From Lachnobacterium bovis (GTDB lineage: Bacteria; Bacillota; Clostridia; Lachnospirales; Lachnospiraceae), in the NCBI RefSeq assembly GCF_900111325.1, contig NZ_FOGW01000005.1, positions 232,788-296,787 of the forward strand: 64,000 nucleotides of DNA, given 5' to 3'. The number at the start of each line of letters is the position of its first letter. Position 1 is the first letter of the stretch. The notes under the pieces are model-generated. The model was not told the origin of the DNA, did not search any database, and saw only the letters and a list, made by a program, of their open reading frames with translations. Shown here piece after piece: positions 18,614 to 28,865 of the stretch. The position numbers and the translations under genes were made by a program.

Positions 18614-18931
18614 ATGTCAGAAAATGAAAAAGTAACACCAGTAACTGAAGACGAAATCGATAATATTCGTGTAACAATCGGAACCGACGATGGTGATATC
18701 GAATGTAAAATTTTAACAATATTTGAAATGGGAAAGCAAGATTACATTGCATTAATCCCACTTGATAAAGATGGTAATGAAAATGCTGAAGGGATTTTCT
18801 ATATCTATAGATATGCAGAAGATGAAAATGGAATTCCTTCTATTGAAAATGTTGAAACTGACGAAGAATACATGGAAGCATTGAAACATTTAGATTCTCT
18901 TGAAGGTGAGATGCTTCTTGGTGATGAATAA
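18614..18931 (+). CDS. DUF1292 family protein
   Basis: This 105-aa acidic protein carries the DUF1292 pattern: an ITIGTDDGDIECKILTIFE-type start, QDYIALIPLDKDG and FYIYRYAEDENG, ending in an EEYMEALKHLDSLE segment. DUF1292 proteins (such as YrzB) are common in Firmicutes, usually near yrvF/ruvX-mltG. Their function is unknown to me. The gene starts about 70 nt after the HD-GYP gene. A TTGATA/ATATAC pair in that gap may be its own promoter. Confidence 0.85.
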   Translation: MSENEKVTPVTEDEIDNIRVTIGTDDGDIECKILTIFEMGKQDYIALIPLDKDGNENAEGIFYIYRYAEDENGIPSIENVETDEEYMEALKHLDSLEGEMLLGDE

Positions 18932-18942
18932 TTATATAAAAG

Positions 18943-18979
18943 TATCCTTTTATAACTAAAAATTGTTTTCAAAAGGATA
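18943..18979 (+). terminator. Hairpin after the DUF1292 gene
   Basis: A 9-bp stem (TATCCTTTT, 18943-18951, with 18971-18979) with a 19-nt loop starts about 11 nt after the stop codon. No T-run follows on the plus strand, so it may be a weak terminator or an mRNA-end stabiliser. Confidence 0.4.
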
Positions 18980-19000
18980 TAACAATATTATATTCTCATT

Positions 19001-19054
19001 TAAAAATTCCCAATACTAGCTTTAAGTCACATTAACTTATCGCTATTATTGGGA
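19001..19054 (-). terminator. Terminator of the UvrD-like helicase gene
   Basis: TCCCAATA (19008-19015) pairs with TATTGGGA (19047-19054) immediately beyond the helicase stop. On the minus strand the stem is followed by ATTTTTA (19001-19007). The loop is long (31 nt). Confidence 0.5.
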
Positions 19055-20905
19055 TTATTTTTCTTTTGAAATATATTTTTTTTTCGTTTCTTTTATAAAT
19101 CTAGAAATATCATTGTTATTTTTACTAAAACACTTTACAGAACTAAGATATAAATCATATTTTGCTCTTGTCATTCCAACATAAAACATTCTTCGCTCTT
19201 CTTCTATTTCCTGAGGTAGAACAGCTTTTTTAAATGGCATAACTCCTTCATTAACATCTATTATAAATACAATATCAAATTCAAGTCCTTTTGATGAATG
19301 AAGCGTTGCAAGTGTTATTGCATTTTCAACTTGATTTTTTTTATTAGAAACTTCCTTAATTTGCTTGGTGTATTCTTCTATATACTCATTCCACTCATTA
19401 TATGTTTCAAACTCTTTTGATGCCTGATGCAACTCTTCTAACGTCTCAAACAAATCATCTTCATTAATTTTTCTGTATTGTGCATATTCTTTAATAAATT
19501 CATCATAGCCAATACCGTTTCGAATATAATTTATAGCAGCATATGGTTTCATCATTTGAAGCATTTTTAAATCATATTCTAATTTATCTATTCGTTCAGC
19601 AATCCACTCTTTATCATTATAAAAAGCTTTCCATCTTCCAAAATCTATTACTTTACTAAGCACTGAATCACGACTTATATAACGCTTAGGTCTGTTCATT
19701 ATTTGGAAAAAATCTGCTCTTTCTCTACTTCCATGAGCTAACCTTATGTATGTAAATATATCTCTAGCTATCCAATGGTTATAAAGATTAGGAACGTTAT
19801 CTTTTGTTCTAAATGGAATATTATATTCCATTAATTTTCCCATTAGCATTCGTGGTTGCGTATTAGTCCTAAATAAAATAGCTATGTCATCATATGATTT
19901 TCCCTTTTTAATATAGTCATTTATGATGTTAATTATGTTTTTACTCTCATCCGCTTGGTTCTCATAAATAGCATAATTAACTTTAGTTGTTTCTGCATTA
20001 TGAGCAAATATTTTCTTTTGAAAACGTTCTTTATTATAGCTTATCAAATTTAAAGATGCATCCACTATTGCCTTTTGACAACGATAATTTGTATCTAAAA
20101 GAACTCTTTTTGAATTATTAAATTCTTTAGGAAAATTCAACATTATCTCCGGCTTAGACCCTCTGAATCGATAAATAGATTGATCATCATCTCCCACAAT
20201 AAACAAATTATTTTCTGGCAAAGCAAGCATTTTTAAAATATCATATTGAATTTGATTTATATCTTGAAATTCATCCACCAAAATATATTGATATTTTGAT
20301 TGCCACGCCGCTAGAATATCTTTTCTCTGATCTAATAATTCAAAAGTAATTGATAACATATCATCAAAATCAATTTTTTTATTGGTTTGTAATATATTCT
20401 GATATGTTGAAAAAATTTCTCTAAAAATTTCTTCTCCACAGATCTTTGAATAATAATGATTTACATCTAATCTAGAGTTTTTGATTTCTCCAATCTCACT
20501 ATATATATCCTTTATAAATTCATTAATATCGTCATATTCTAGGGAATTATAATTTGAGATTATGCGTTTCATAACATTATACCTTTCCTCTTCCGTTATA
20601 ATGTTTGACGCTCTATAATGATATGCATACTTTAAAATAGTAAAATAAACTGCATGAAACGTTCCGAAAGTAACATTAGCAACAACATCACCCATTAATT
20701 TTTGGAATCTAGCTTTCATTTCTAATGCAGCAGCTTTAGTAAATGTAATAACTAGTATTTTAGATGGATCAATTCCATAATCTGTAACTAATTTTTTAGT
20801 TCTTTGTGTTATAACTGTTGTCTTGCCTGAACCAGGTCCAGCAAGAACAAGCATAGGGCCATCCTTATGCAGAATGGCCTTTTGCTGAGAAGCGTTTTCT
20901 TTCAT
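19055..20905 (-). CDS. UvrD/PcrA-like superfamily 1A DNA helicase (compact)
   Basis: This is an ATP-dependent 3'-5' helicase of the UvrD/Rep type. The 616-aa product has Walker A (LAGPGSGKTTVITQR), motif II (VDEFQDINQIQ), motif III (VGDDDQSIYRFRGS), motif IV-like (LLDTNYRC), motif V (TLHSSKGLEFDIVFIIDVNEG) and motif VI (EEERRMFYVGMTRAK). It is shorter than PcrA (about 730 aa) and lacks the long C-terminal tail. The ATG at 20905 is chosen because AAGAGG lies 7 nt upstream; a TTG seven codons earlier is the alternative. It follows gltX by about 24 nt. Confidence 0.92.
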   Translation of the reverse strand: MKENASQQKAILHKDGPMLVLAGPGSGKTTVITQRTKKLVTDYGIDPSKILVITFTKAAALEMKARFQKLMGDVVANVTFGTFHAVYFTILKYAYHYRASNIITEEERYNVMKRIISNYNSLEYDDINEFIKDIYSEIGEIKNSRLDVNHYYSKICGEEIFREIFSTYQNILQTNKKIDFDDMLSITFELLDQRKDILAAWQSKYQYILVDEFQDINQIQYDILKMLALPENNLFIVGDDDQSIYRFRGSKPEIMLNFPKEFNNSKRVLLDTNYRCQKAIVDASLNLISYNKERFQKKIFAHNAETTKVNYAIYENQADESKNIINIINDYIKKGKSYDDIAILFRTNTQPRMLMGKLMEYNIPFRTKDNVPNLYNHWIARDIFTYIRLAHGSRERADFFQIMNRPKRYISRDSVLSKVIDFGRWKAFYNDKEWIAERIDKLEYDLKMLQMMKPYAAINYIRNGIGYDEFIKEYAQYRKINEDDLFETLEELHQASKEFETYNEWNEYIEEYTKQIKEVSNKKNQVENAITLATLHSSKGLEFDIVFIIDVNEGVMPFKKAVLPQEIEEERRMFYVGMTRAKYDLYLSSVKCFSKNNNDISRFIKETKKKYISKEK

Positions 20906-20929
20906 GAATAAACCTCTTGTTCTCAAATA

Positions 20930-22381
20930 TTATTTTGAAAGCATTTCAATACCTTTTTTGATTCTTCTGATTGATTCTTCTTTACCAAATACTTCCATAA
21001 GTTGTGTAGCACCACCTGGTGTCATCTGTTTACCAGAAACAGCTGTACGGATTGGCCACATTACAAATCCTGTCTTTAATTCGTTATCTTTAGCATATTT
21101 AAGTAATACTTCATATAATGCATCATTACTATAATCTTCCTGTGCTTCAAGAACTGGAAGAATATTTTGTAATAATTCTAATGAATTTTCAGAATTTGTT
21201 TTCATTTTTTTATGAGTGTACATTGCAACATCATATTCAGGTAATTCTTCAAAGAAATCAATATGATCCTTGATATCTGGGAAAATTTCAATTCTTGTCT
21301 GAACCATCTTAGCAATTTTTCTTAAATCATAATCTTTTGTAATAACTTCTTTAATATATGGTAATGCCATCTCATAGAATTTTTCAAAATCAAGCTTTTT
21401 AATATACTCACCGTTCATCCATTTTAGCTTTGTATAGTCAAATACAGCTGGCGATTTATTAATATGACGATAGTCAAATTTTTCAACTAATTCTTCTAAT
21501 GACATAATCTCTTGGTTATCTGAAGGGCTCCATCCTAATAATGCAACAAAGTTAACAACAGCTTCTGTTAAGAATCCCTGATCAATTAAATCTTCAAAAG
21601 AAGAGTGTCCAGATCTTTTTGATAATTTATGATGATTTTCATCTGTAATTAATGGACAGTGCACATAAACTGGAACTTCCCAACCAAATGCTTCATATAA
21701 TCTATTATATTTAGGTGATGAAGATAAGTACTCATTACCTCTAACAACATGTGTGATTCCCATTAAATGATCATCAACAACATTAGCAAAGTTATATGTT
21801 GGATATCCGTCTGATTTAATTAAGACCATATCATCTAATTCTGAATTGTCTACTGTGATATCACCATAGATTTCATCTTGGAATGTAGTTGTACCTGTAG
21901 TAGGATTATTCTGACGAATAACATATGGAACACCTGCATCTAATTTAGCCTGAACTTCTTCAGGTGTTAAATGTAAACAGTGTTTATCATATACCATAAT
22001 GTCTTTTCCGGCTACATTTTGCTTTAAGCTTTCAAGACGTTCTTTAGTACAAAAACAATAATACGCCTCACCTTTTTCGATAAGTTTCTTAGCATATTCT
22101 AAATAAATACCTTTTTCGTGTCTTTCACTTTGAACGTATGGTCCACAACCACCATCAAGATCAGGACCTTCATCATGAATTAAACCTGTCTTTTTCATTG
22201 TTCTATAAATAATGTCGACTGCACCTTCAACATAACGCTCTTGATCAGTATCCTCAATTCTTAAAATATAATCTCCGCCTTCATGTTTACTAATCAAATA
22301 TGCATAGAGAGCAGTACGAAGGTTACCTACATGCATTCTACCTGTTGGACTAGGTGCAAATCTAGTACGAACTTTACTCAT
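20930..22381 (-). CDS. gltX: Glutamyl-tRNA synthetase GltX
   Basis: This enzyme charges tRNA-Glu (and often tRNA-Gln in bacteria lacking GlnRS). The 483-aa product has the class I HIGH-type motif in RFAPSPTGRMHVGNLRTALY and the KMSKS-type motif HKLSKRSGHSSF. It also has the GluRS signatures RIEDTDQERYVEGAVD and VRGNEYLSSSPKYNRLYEAFGW. Length is typical. It sits between the GGDEF gene and the helicase gene. Confidence 0.97.
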   Translation of the reverse strand: MSKVRTRFAPSPTGRMHVGNLRTALYAYLISKHEGGDYILRIEDTDQERYVEGAVDIIYRTMKKTGLIHDEGPDLDGGCGPYVQSERHEKGIYLEYAKKLIEKGEAYYCFCTKERLESLKQNVAGKDIMVYDKHCLHLTPEEVQAKLDAGVPYVIRQNNPTTGTTTFQDEIYGDITVDNSELDDMVLIKSDGYPTYNFANVVDDHLMGITHVVRGNEYLSSSPKYNRLYEAFGWEVPVYVHCPLITDENHHKLSKRSGHSSFEDLIDQGFLTEAVVNFVALLGWSPSDNQEIMSLEELVEKFDYRHINKSPAVFDYTKLKWMNGEYIKKLDFEKFYEMALPYIKEVITKDYDLRKIAKMVQTRIEIFPDIKDHIDFFEELPEYDVAMYTHKKMKTNSENSLELLQNILPVLEAQEDYSNDALYEVLLKYAKDNELKTGFVMWPIRTAVSGKQMTPGGATQLMEVFGKEESIRRIKKGIEMLSK

Positions 22382-22515
22382 TTTGAAATCTCCTTATCTT
22401 TATACTAAAAAGTATTTTTATCTCTTATATACTTGTATTTTATCATTTTCTAAAATACACGCACTTTCTAGTATATACCATGAAAATGAAATTTTCAACA
22501 CAAATTATCGGGGAT

Positions 22516-23658
22516 TTAATCAGTATTTCTTCTTCGATCTTGTAAATGATGTTCTATTTTTTGACGATACATACGCTCATCAATTTCCATAATAAATTCT
22601 TTTTCGCTTTCATGACGAGTTGGTTCATAAATACCATATCCACAGCTTACTGATATTTCAATTTCTCCTTTAATTGACTTGACCCTATCGTGAATTTGAG
22701 ATACTTTTTTTATTAAAACATCTTTATCCTCAGCATATATTATAATGCAAAATTCATCTCCACCATATCTTCCAATTATTCCTTCATTCTTAATTACAAT
22801 TCTAAGTATTTTAGCCACTTCCTTTAAGACTCTATCTCCCTCTAAATGACCATAATTATCATTTATGCTCTTAAAGTGATCTATATCAATCATAATTGCA
22901 GAAAATTTAATTTTTTTATTCCAATATTGGTTTATCGCTTCTGCTAATTCCATATCAATTCCACGTCTATTTAATACGCCTGTTAAATAATCCATATTAA
23001 TATCTTTGCCTTGTAAATAAAAGAAAACATTAAGGCATCCAATCGTTATCATAACGTATGTTAAATCTAGATTCATAAAGAAAATTTGTCCAATTGCGCC
23101 AAACAATGACAAAACTGGCAACAATAATATAGCTGTTCTATAGAAACTGTTTATTCTTTTCCTATAAATAAAACCGTACAAATCTAATAAGACACAATAA
23201 AACATAACAAATGCGCCTCGTACATAAAAAAAATTTCCTCTAAAATATTGTTGATTTTTAAAATAATAAAACCAACGAGTGTTAAAAATTGTTGAAATAC
23301 TAACTAAAATAATATTTCCGTAAACAAAAACTTCAAAAGCTTTCTTAAATATAATACATCCAATAGTGTCACTTTTTTCCATCCATTTATTAACATAATC
23401 AATTGCTACAAGATATTCTAAAGGATCGAGTAAAAATATTATAAAATACCCTATCTTTGTAAGCACAAAAAAACTAGAAGGATACATTTCTCCAATTCTG
23501 CCAAGCGTTTCAGACACTAAAAGAACTAATGTAAGTAATGTTAATCTTCCAAACTGCTTAACAGAATCAGTATGTACCATTCCTCCCTGGAATATCAGTA
23601 ACAAAATCAGCAATAATGCTGTATATAAATTCAATACAATACCTGCATCTACAACCAT
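22516..23658 (-). CDS. Membrane-bound diguanylate cyclase (GGDEF)
   Basis: The 380-aa product has an N-terminal block of several hydrophobic segments (about residues 5-215) followed by a GGDEF domain. The active-site motif is intact (GRYGGDEFCIII), as is the DIDHFKSINDNYGHLEGD metal and substrate region, so c-di-GMP synthesis is expected. An RxxD inhibitory site at the usual position before GGDEF is not seen. The start has GGGGG about 12 nt upstream, a rather long spacing. It is the first gene of the run with gltX and the helicase. Confidence 0.88.
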   Translation of the reverse strand: MVVDAGIVLNLYTALLLILLLIFQGGMVHTDSVKQFGRLTLLTLVLLVSETLGRIGEMYPSSFFVLTKIGYFIIFLLDPLEYLVAIDYVNKWMEKSDTIGCIIFKKAFEVFVYGNIILVSISTIFNTRWFYYFKNQQYFRGNFFYVRGAFVMFYCVLLDLYGFIYRKRINSFYRTAILLLPVLSLFGAIGQIFFMNLDLTYVMITIGCLNVFFYLQGKDINMDYLTGVLNRRGIDMELAEAINQYWNKKIKFSAIMIDIDHFKSINDNYGHLEGDRVLKEVAKILRIVIKNEGIIGRYGGDEFCIIIYAEDKDVLIKKVSQIHDRVKSIKGEIEISVSCGYGIYEPTRHESEKEFIMEIDERMYRQKIEHHLQDRRRNTD

Positions 23659-23742
23659 TTATATAATTATCCCCCTATTACTATAAAAGATTTAGAAATA
23701 CGACCTGCTGAAAAAATCATGTTCTATCTTATACATTATCGG

Positions 23743-24522
23743 TTAATCATTATTTTTTGTGTAAATAAAAACAACAAAAAAACACCCTACTAATAATATA
23801 GCTTTTAAAATGACATCAAGTGCTACATTGTTAGCAAAAACAAAATTTAAAAATTTAAAATTTGTTCTTAATACACCAAATAAATTAACACACATATGTA
23901 AAATAATAGATATTTGTATTCCTTTATCCTTTTCAACTAAACATGCAAATATAATACCAAACACAAATGCATACACAAACTGAACAATATTTCCATGTAC
24001 TAAGCCAAAAATTAAAGCTGACAAAATTATAGATATATTTTTTTTCATGTATAAATTCAACTTGTTAAAAATTATGCCTCTGTATATTATTTCTTCAGCT
24101 AAAGGGGTTAAAATTGCATTTCCGATAATTTCTACAATTAAACCACCTGTGTAAAATATTTTGCTTGTATTTTTATAAGAATATGACAATTTAATTAATG
24201 GTGAATACATTAATAAATCATTTAAGCAAAATGCAATAACAATAACTACAAATATTAATACTAGTAGCTTACTAATATCTCTACTATTATTAGTATATTT
24301 TTTAGTTGACCACCATATATCCTTAGTATATGTTTTGCACATGACAAAAGCAGTCATTCCTGCTCCTATCATATGACAAATCATGTAGTTTTTATCAATT
24401 CCGCCAAATAAAATGAAACCTACTATCGTTACCGTAAAAAAAAATATTCCGTGATAATACAAAAACGGTACAAATGCTTCTCTAAATAAAATTTTGATTT
24501 TTTCTTTATTACTTAAGTCCAT
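23743..24522 (-). CDS. CPBP family intramembrane glutamic endopeptidase
   Basis: This 259-aa hydrophobic protein has about seven membrane segments and the CPBP (Abi/CAAX-like) motifs: LAEEIIYRGIIFNKL (EExxxR), FGLVHGNIVQF, and LHMCVNLFG near the C-terminus. Homologues in Firmicutes act on small peptides or are linked to bacteriocin self-immunity, but no target is visible here. Its start overlaps the end of the upstream FolB/FolK-like-HAD gene by 10 nt, so the two are probably co-translated. Confidence 0.87.
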   Translation of the reverse strand: MDLSNKEKIKILFREAFVPFLYYHGIFFFTVTIVGFILFGGIDKNYMICHMIGAGMTAFVMCKTYTKDIWWSTKKYTNNSRDISKLLVLIFVVIVIAFCLNDLLMYSPLIKLSYSYKNTSKIFYTGGLIVEIIGNAILTPLAEEIIYRGIIFNKLNLYMKKNISIILSALIFGLVHGNIVQFVYAFVFGIIFACLVEKDKGIQISIILHMCVNLFGVLRTNFKFLNFVFANNVALDVILKAILLVGCFFVVFIYTKNND

Positions 24523-26414
24523 AATTTTCTTAATACTTCAGGTATTTCCTCTGCATTATCGCAAACTGCAAACACATTTGATGCCTCTAATTCTTTGGTA
24601 TCTCCAAAACCATATGAGACTGCGATGCATGGAATCCCCTTGTTTTTTGCTCCTTTAACATCGAAAATAGTATCCCCAATTAAACACATATTCTTTCTTG
24701 GAGTATCTTTGAATCTTCTAAATACTTCCTCTAAAACTTCCTCTTTAGTGCTAATTCTACCATCAAATGTAGCACCAACTATTTCATCAAAATAATCAAA
24801 TATATTAAAATATTCTAGAATTTGTCTACAAGAGCTTTCTGGTTTAGAAGATGCAACAGCTATTTTATAGCCATTACGTTTTAATTCTCTAAGACATTTT
24901 CCTATATTTTTAAATGTTTTACTTTCAAATAGCCCAACTTTTGAGTATCTTTCTCTAAATATTTTAATTGCTTCTTGTGTTTTATCATCGTCAAAACCAT
25001 ATGCCTTTTTAAAAGTATAATCAAGTGGTGGTCCAATAAAAAATCTTAGATTTTCTAATTTAGTATCCCATATTCCAAAATGATTTAAAGCATATCTTGC
25101 ACTTTTAGTAATTCCTTCAGATGTATCAATTAAAGTTCCATCTAAATCAAAAAGTACTAATTTAGTTTGACTATTTAATTCTTTTTCTCTATTAACAATC
25201 AAATCAACTGAACTAGAAACAAGATTTTTGCTTGTATATAATACATTTTTTGCTTCTGCGATCTTACGTTCAAGTTCATCTTGTTGTTCTTTTTTTCTTT
25301 CGCTAACTTCATCATATGATACACCTTCACCATCATAATAAGAAACCTCATCTGAAGTATCTAATTGATGGTTATCACTTATTATTTGTGATGTAGACTC
25401 ATTGTATACTTGCTCATCTTCTTGATCACCTTCATACTCTGCTGCTTCGGTAACATAATTAAAGTTGTGTGTAGTATCATATGTTGCTTCTTCTAAAGTA
25501 TCATCATATTGTTGTGGCTCTCCATATGTTGCTTCTTCTGAGTCTTCACAATATTTTTGACCTTGGTCAAATATTTCTTTCTCCGATGGAGTATCAACAT
25601 GTTCTATCTTCGAATAATTCATATTATCAAATTTTCTTTTAATATTATCTAGCTTTTCTCCGTATAATTCACCAACTGTAACTTTTGAAATAGGATGACG
25701 TTTATTAGGATTTAACTCTGATATAGCCTTTAATATATATATTTTGTCCTCCATTCCAGCAAATGGTACTACTATATTTTCATCATCATACACTAAATCG
25801 TCAAAGAAAATAATATCAAAATTTACATCAATTTTTGTTTTGACTTTTGCTTGACTCTTAATATAATTCAAATACGAAACTAAAGTATCTAATTCTAAAA
25901 TTGTATCAAATTCAACTGCTGTATTAAGAATCATACCTTCATATTTTAATAAATTCAAAGTAGATCGCTTAACATTCTTTATTAATTCATGCTCCGAAAT
26001 CCTATCGATTGAATCTAAGAACTTTTTACGATTTTCAGAAATATCTCCATCGAATTGAGTTTGACAATATATATATACTCTACTCCATTTTCTTGTGATA
26101 CTTGTTACTACTTTTTCAAATAATATATCTCTCGTCGAATTATTATACTCAACCTCTATTATGTCTTTTTTTACGAGAGGAAAACGAAGTAAAATTTCTT
26201 TACTTATTCTGTCTGTTATTGTTTCTAACAAATTAAAATCCGACTTGGCGAATTCACTTATAATTGTATCGCATACCATTTTATAATTTGTCGAATTTTC
26301 GATATCATCTTCTGTTGCAACTTTTTTATTATCTTGAAACAATGTTGCATTAACATAATAAAATCTGCCAGAAGATGCAAAAATTTTAAGTTTATTAATA
26401 TTTATACTATCCAT
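24513..26414 (-). CDS. Fusion of degenerate FolB-like and FolK-like domains to a HAD phosphatase
   Basis: Three parts are visible in 633 aa. Residues about 4-90 follow dihydroneopterin aldolase: an IKDLKIFA-like start, DDIENSTNYKMVCDTI, NLLETITDRISKEILLRFPLVKKDIIEV. The catalytic Glu region after the GV/GR position is lost. Residues about 112-252 follow pterin pyrophosphokinase FolK: IDVNFDIIFFDDLVYDDENIVVPF then HPISKVTVGELY. The first Asp of the DLDIL metal pair is Asn, and the SNLG start is missing. After an acidic linker (about 265-415) with EEATY repeats comes an intact HAD-IA phosphatase (FDLDGTL, ASSKP, STKEE, GDTIFD). The ATG at 26414 has AAAGGG upstream. The phosphatase substrate is unknown. 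Confidence 0.8.
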   Translation of the reverse strand: MDSININKLKIFASSGRFYYVNATLFQDNKKVATEDDIENSTNYKMVCDTIISEFAKSDFNLLETITDRISKEILLRFPLVKKDIIEVEYNNSTRDILFEKVVTSITRKWSRVYIYCQTQFDGDISENRKKFLDSIDRISEHELIKNVKRSTLNLLKYEGMILNTAVEFDTILELDTLVSYLNYIKSQAKVKTKIDVNFDIIFFDDLVYDDENIVVPFAGMEDKIYILKAISELNPNKRHPISKVTVGELYGEKLDNIKRKFDNMNYSKIEHVDTPSEKEIFDQGQKYCEDSEEATYGEPQQYDDTLEEATYDTTHNFNYVTEAAEYEGDQEDEQVYNESTSQIISDNHQLDTSDEVSYYDGEGVSYDEVSERKKEQQDELERKIAEAKNVLYTSKNLVSSSVDLIVNREKELNSQTKLVLFDLDGTLIDTSEGITKSARYALNHFGIWDTKLENLRFFIGPPLDYTFKKAYGFDDDKTQEAIKIFRERYSKVGLFESKTFKNIGKCLRELKRNGYKIAVASSKPESSCRQILEYFNIFDYFDEIVGATFDGRISTKEEVLEEVFRRFKDTPRKNMCLIGDTIFDVKGAKNKGIPCIAVSYGFGDTKELEASNVFAVCDNAEEIPEVLRKLWT

Positions 26415-26553
26415 GCTTATCCCTTTCCGCGCAATACATATCGCTGTCAACCTTGCTCCCCACAAAATTTCTAAATACGCTATAAAAATCTCTCTTTTTT
26501 ATTTTACCACATTTTTTCAAATTATAAACATAAGTATTAATATTTTATTAAAA

Positions 26554-26603
26554 AAAGACTATTACAGAAAACAAAGCATTTCACGTTTTCTATAATAGAC
26601 TTT
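26554..26603 (-). terminator. Terminator of the parE-parC operon
   Basis: A 19-bp stem with two mismatches (26554-26572 with 26585-26603) lies just after the parC stop. On the minus strand it is followed by T6-T7. Confidence 0.75.
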
Positions 26604-26609
26604 AAAATT

Positions 26610-28847
26610 TTATTTTTTGACACCTTTAGTATCTCTATTTGCTATATGTAATCGGTTAAGTACAACTTCCTTACCTTTTACATCAACTGTTATTGTATCT
26701 GAATCTTCTGAAATAAAGTAAGTTTCTTTTATTATATCATTATCAGCTAAGCGCATTCCTCTGACACCAACGGCACCTTTTTTCTTTTCAGGAATAGTAT
26801 TGCATTCAAATCGTAAAAACATTTCCTTCTTCGAACGCATAATTATTGTACTATTTTCATCGTAAATAACGATTTTTAATAATTTATCATCATCATTAAT
26901 TTTTGTTGCAGAAGTAGTTCTTCTTGTAACATTAAATTCACTACCATCAACAACTTTAACCATGGATTTTTCAGTAATAAATAATAACTTTTTATTTGCA
27001 ATATTTAAAATACTCTCAACAAATAACAATCTTTCTTCTTTACTATCATAATTACTTATATTGTCGATTGGACTTCCTTTGTCTCTAAACTTACCATGTG
27101 GCAAATCTAATATCTTAAGCAGATGCATTTGTCCTTCTTCAGTAAACAAGCATAGTTTATCTGTATTTTTTACTGTTAAAACTATTTTGTTTTCTGAATC
27201 TGCTGCTTCCTTGTTTCTCTCATATACAGATACATCTACAGTTTTTGCATATCCAAATCTATCCATTAAAAATACTACATCTTTTGTTTTGATTTTTTCT
27301 TCAACTACAACAGCTTCTTTTAAATTATCAATTACAGTTCTACGTTCTCTTCCATAATTCTTTTTATAAGAATTTAACTGTTTGATAATAACCTTTGCCA
27401 TAGATGAACGATTTTCTAAAATATCTTCGTATGTTGCAATGTTATCAAGTGTTTCTTCGTACTCTTTCTTTAACGATTCTAATTCTAGACCTATTAACTT
27501 GTATAAACGCATTTCTAAAATCGCACATGCTTGTTTTTCTGTAAAATGCAACTCTCCAGCCTGAAGTTTTGAAATTTCTGATTTAAATTTAATTTTTGAA
27601 GTATCTCCATTTATAAGACACGCTTTAGCGTCTTTAATATTTTTACTTCCTCTTAAAATTTCAATAATTAAATCAATTACATCACATGCTTTTATCAAGC
27701 CTTCTTGAATTTCTTTCTTTTCTCTTGCCTTCTGCAAAAGATTAGTATACTTTCTTGTTGCTAATTCATATTGAAAATCAACATGATGTTTAATTACAGA
27801 TACTAGACTAAGAGTTTCTGGTCTACCATTAACAACAGCTAACATGTTAACACCAAAAGTATCTTCTAATTTTGTTTTCTTATATAAAAGATTCTTAAGT
27901 GCTTCCACATTTGCACCTTTTTTTAGATCCAATACAATTCTAATACCGTCTTTAGATGATTGATTAGTTATATCAATAATATCATTTGTTTTCTTTGTTT
28001 CTACTAACGAATATACATCATTTAAAAATTTTCCAATATTAGCACCAATCATTGTATAAGGTATTTCAGTGATAACTAAACGTTCTTTGTTACCTTTTAC
28101 CTGTTCAACTTCGATTTTACCACGAATTTTAATTTTACCCGAACCTGTCTCATATATATTTAACAAATCCTTTTTATTGGCAATAATACCTCCTGTTGGA
28201 AAATCCGGGCCTGTGATATAATTCATCATCTCTTGATTCGTTATATCTGGATTTTTCATATATGCTATTACGCCATCTAAAACTTCATTTACGTTATGTG
28301 GCGGAATATTAGTTGCCATACCAACTGCAATACCTTCTGCACCATTAATCAAAATATTTGGCATTTTAACAGGTAATACTATAGGTTCTTTTTCTGTTTC
28401 ATCAAAATTAGGGCCAAAATCAACTACATCTTTTTCTATATCTGACAAAAACACTTCTTGTGTTACCTTTTGAAGTCTAGCTTCTGTGTAACGCATCGCA
28501 GCGGCGCCATCACCTTCTATAGACCCAAAGTTACCATGTCCGTCAACCAAAGGCATCCCCTTTTTAAAATCCTGTGCCATAACAACTAAGGCATCATATA
28601 TTGACGAATCACCGTGTGGATGATACTTACCCATAGTATCACCAACTATACGAGCACTCTTTCTGTATGGTTTATCATATTTTAAACCTAGTTCGTACAT
28701 ATCATACAAAGTACGACGTTGTACTGGCTTTAAACCATCTCTAATATCAGGAAGAGCTCTTGCAACAATAACACTCATTGCATAGTCAATATAGGATTTT
28801 TGCATTAACTCAGAATATTCTGTTTGTATAATATTTGTTGCATCCAT
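26610..28847 (-). CDS. parC: DNA topoisomerase IV subunit A ParC (GyrA family)
   Basis: This is the breakage-reunion subunit of a type IIA topoisomerase that decatenates chromosomes. The 745-aa product has the quinolone-region sequence VGDTMGKYHPHGDSSIYDALVVMAQ and the catalytic Tyr in AMRYTEARL. The C-terminal pinwheel is short and lacks the GyrA box (QRRGGKG), which argues for ParC rather than GyrA. So does pairing with an adjacent B subunit of 640 aa. GyrA remains possible, because gyrase genes elsewhere on the chromosome cannot be seen. Confidence 0.85.
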   Translation of the reverse strand: MDATNIIQTEYSELMQKSYIDYAMSVIVARALPDIRDGLKPVQRRTLYDMYELGLKYDKPYRKSARIVGDTMGKYHPHGDSSIYDALVVMAQDFKKGMPLVDGHGNFGSIEGDGAAAMRYTEARLQKVTQEVFLSDIEKDVVDFGPNFDETEKEPIVLPVKMPNILINGAEGIAVGMATNIPPHNVNEVLDGVIAYMKNPDITNQEMMNYITGPDFPTGGIIANKKDLLNIYETGSGKIKIRGKIEVEQVKGNKERLVITEIPYTMIGANIGKFLNDVYSLVETKKTNDIIDITNQSSKDGIRIVLDLKKGANVEALKNLLYKKTKLEDTFGVNMLAVVNGRPETLSLVSVIKHHVDFQYELATRKYTNLLQKAREKKEIQEGLIKACDVIDLIIEILRGSKNIKDAKACLINGDTSKIKFKSEISKLQAGELHFTEKQACAILEMRLYKLIGLELESLKKEYEETLDNIATYEDILENRSSMAKVIIKQLNSYKKNYGRERRTVIDNLKEAVVVEEKIKTKDVVFLMDRFGYAKTVDVSVYERNKEAADSENKIVLTVKNTDKLCLFTEEGQMHLLKILDLPHGKFRDKGSPIDNISNYDSKEERLLFVESILNIANKKLLFITEKSMVKVVDGSEFNVTRRTTSATKINDDDKLLKIVIYDENSTIIMRSKKEMFLRFECNTIPEKKKGAVGVRGMRLADNDIIKETYFISEDSDTITVDVKGKEVVLNRLHIANRDTKGVKK

Positions 28848-28865
28848 TCTTAATTAACCTCTTTT

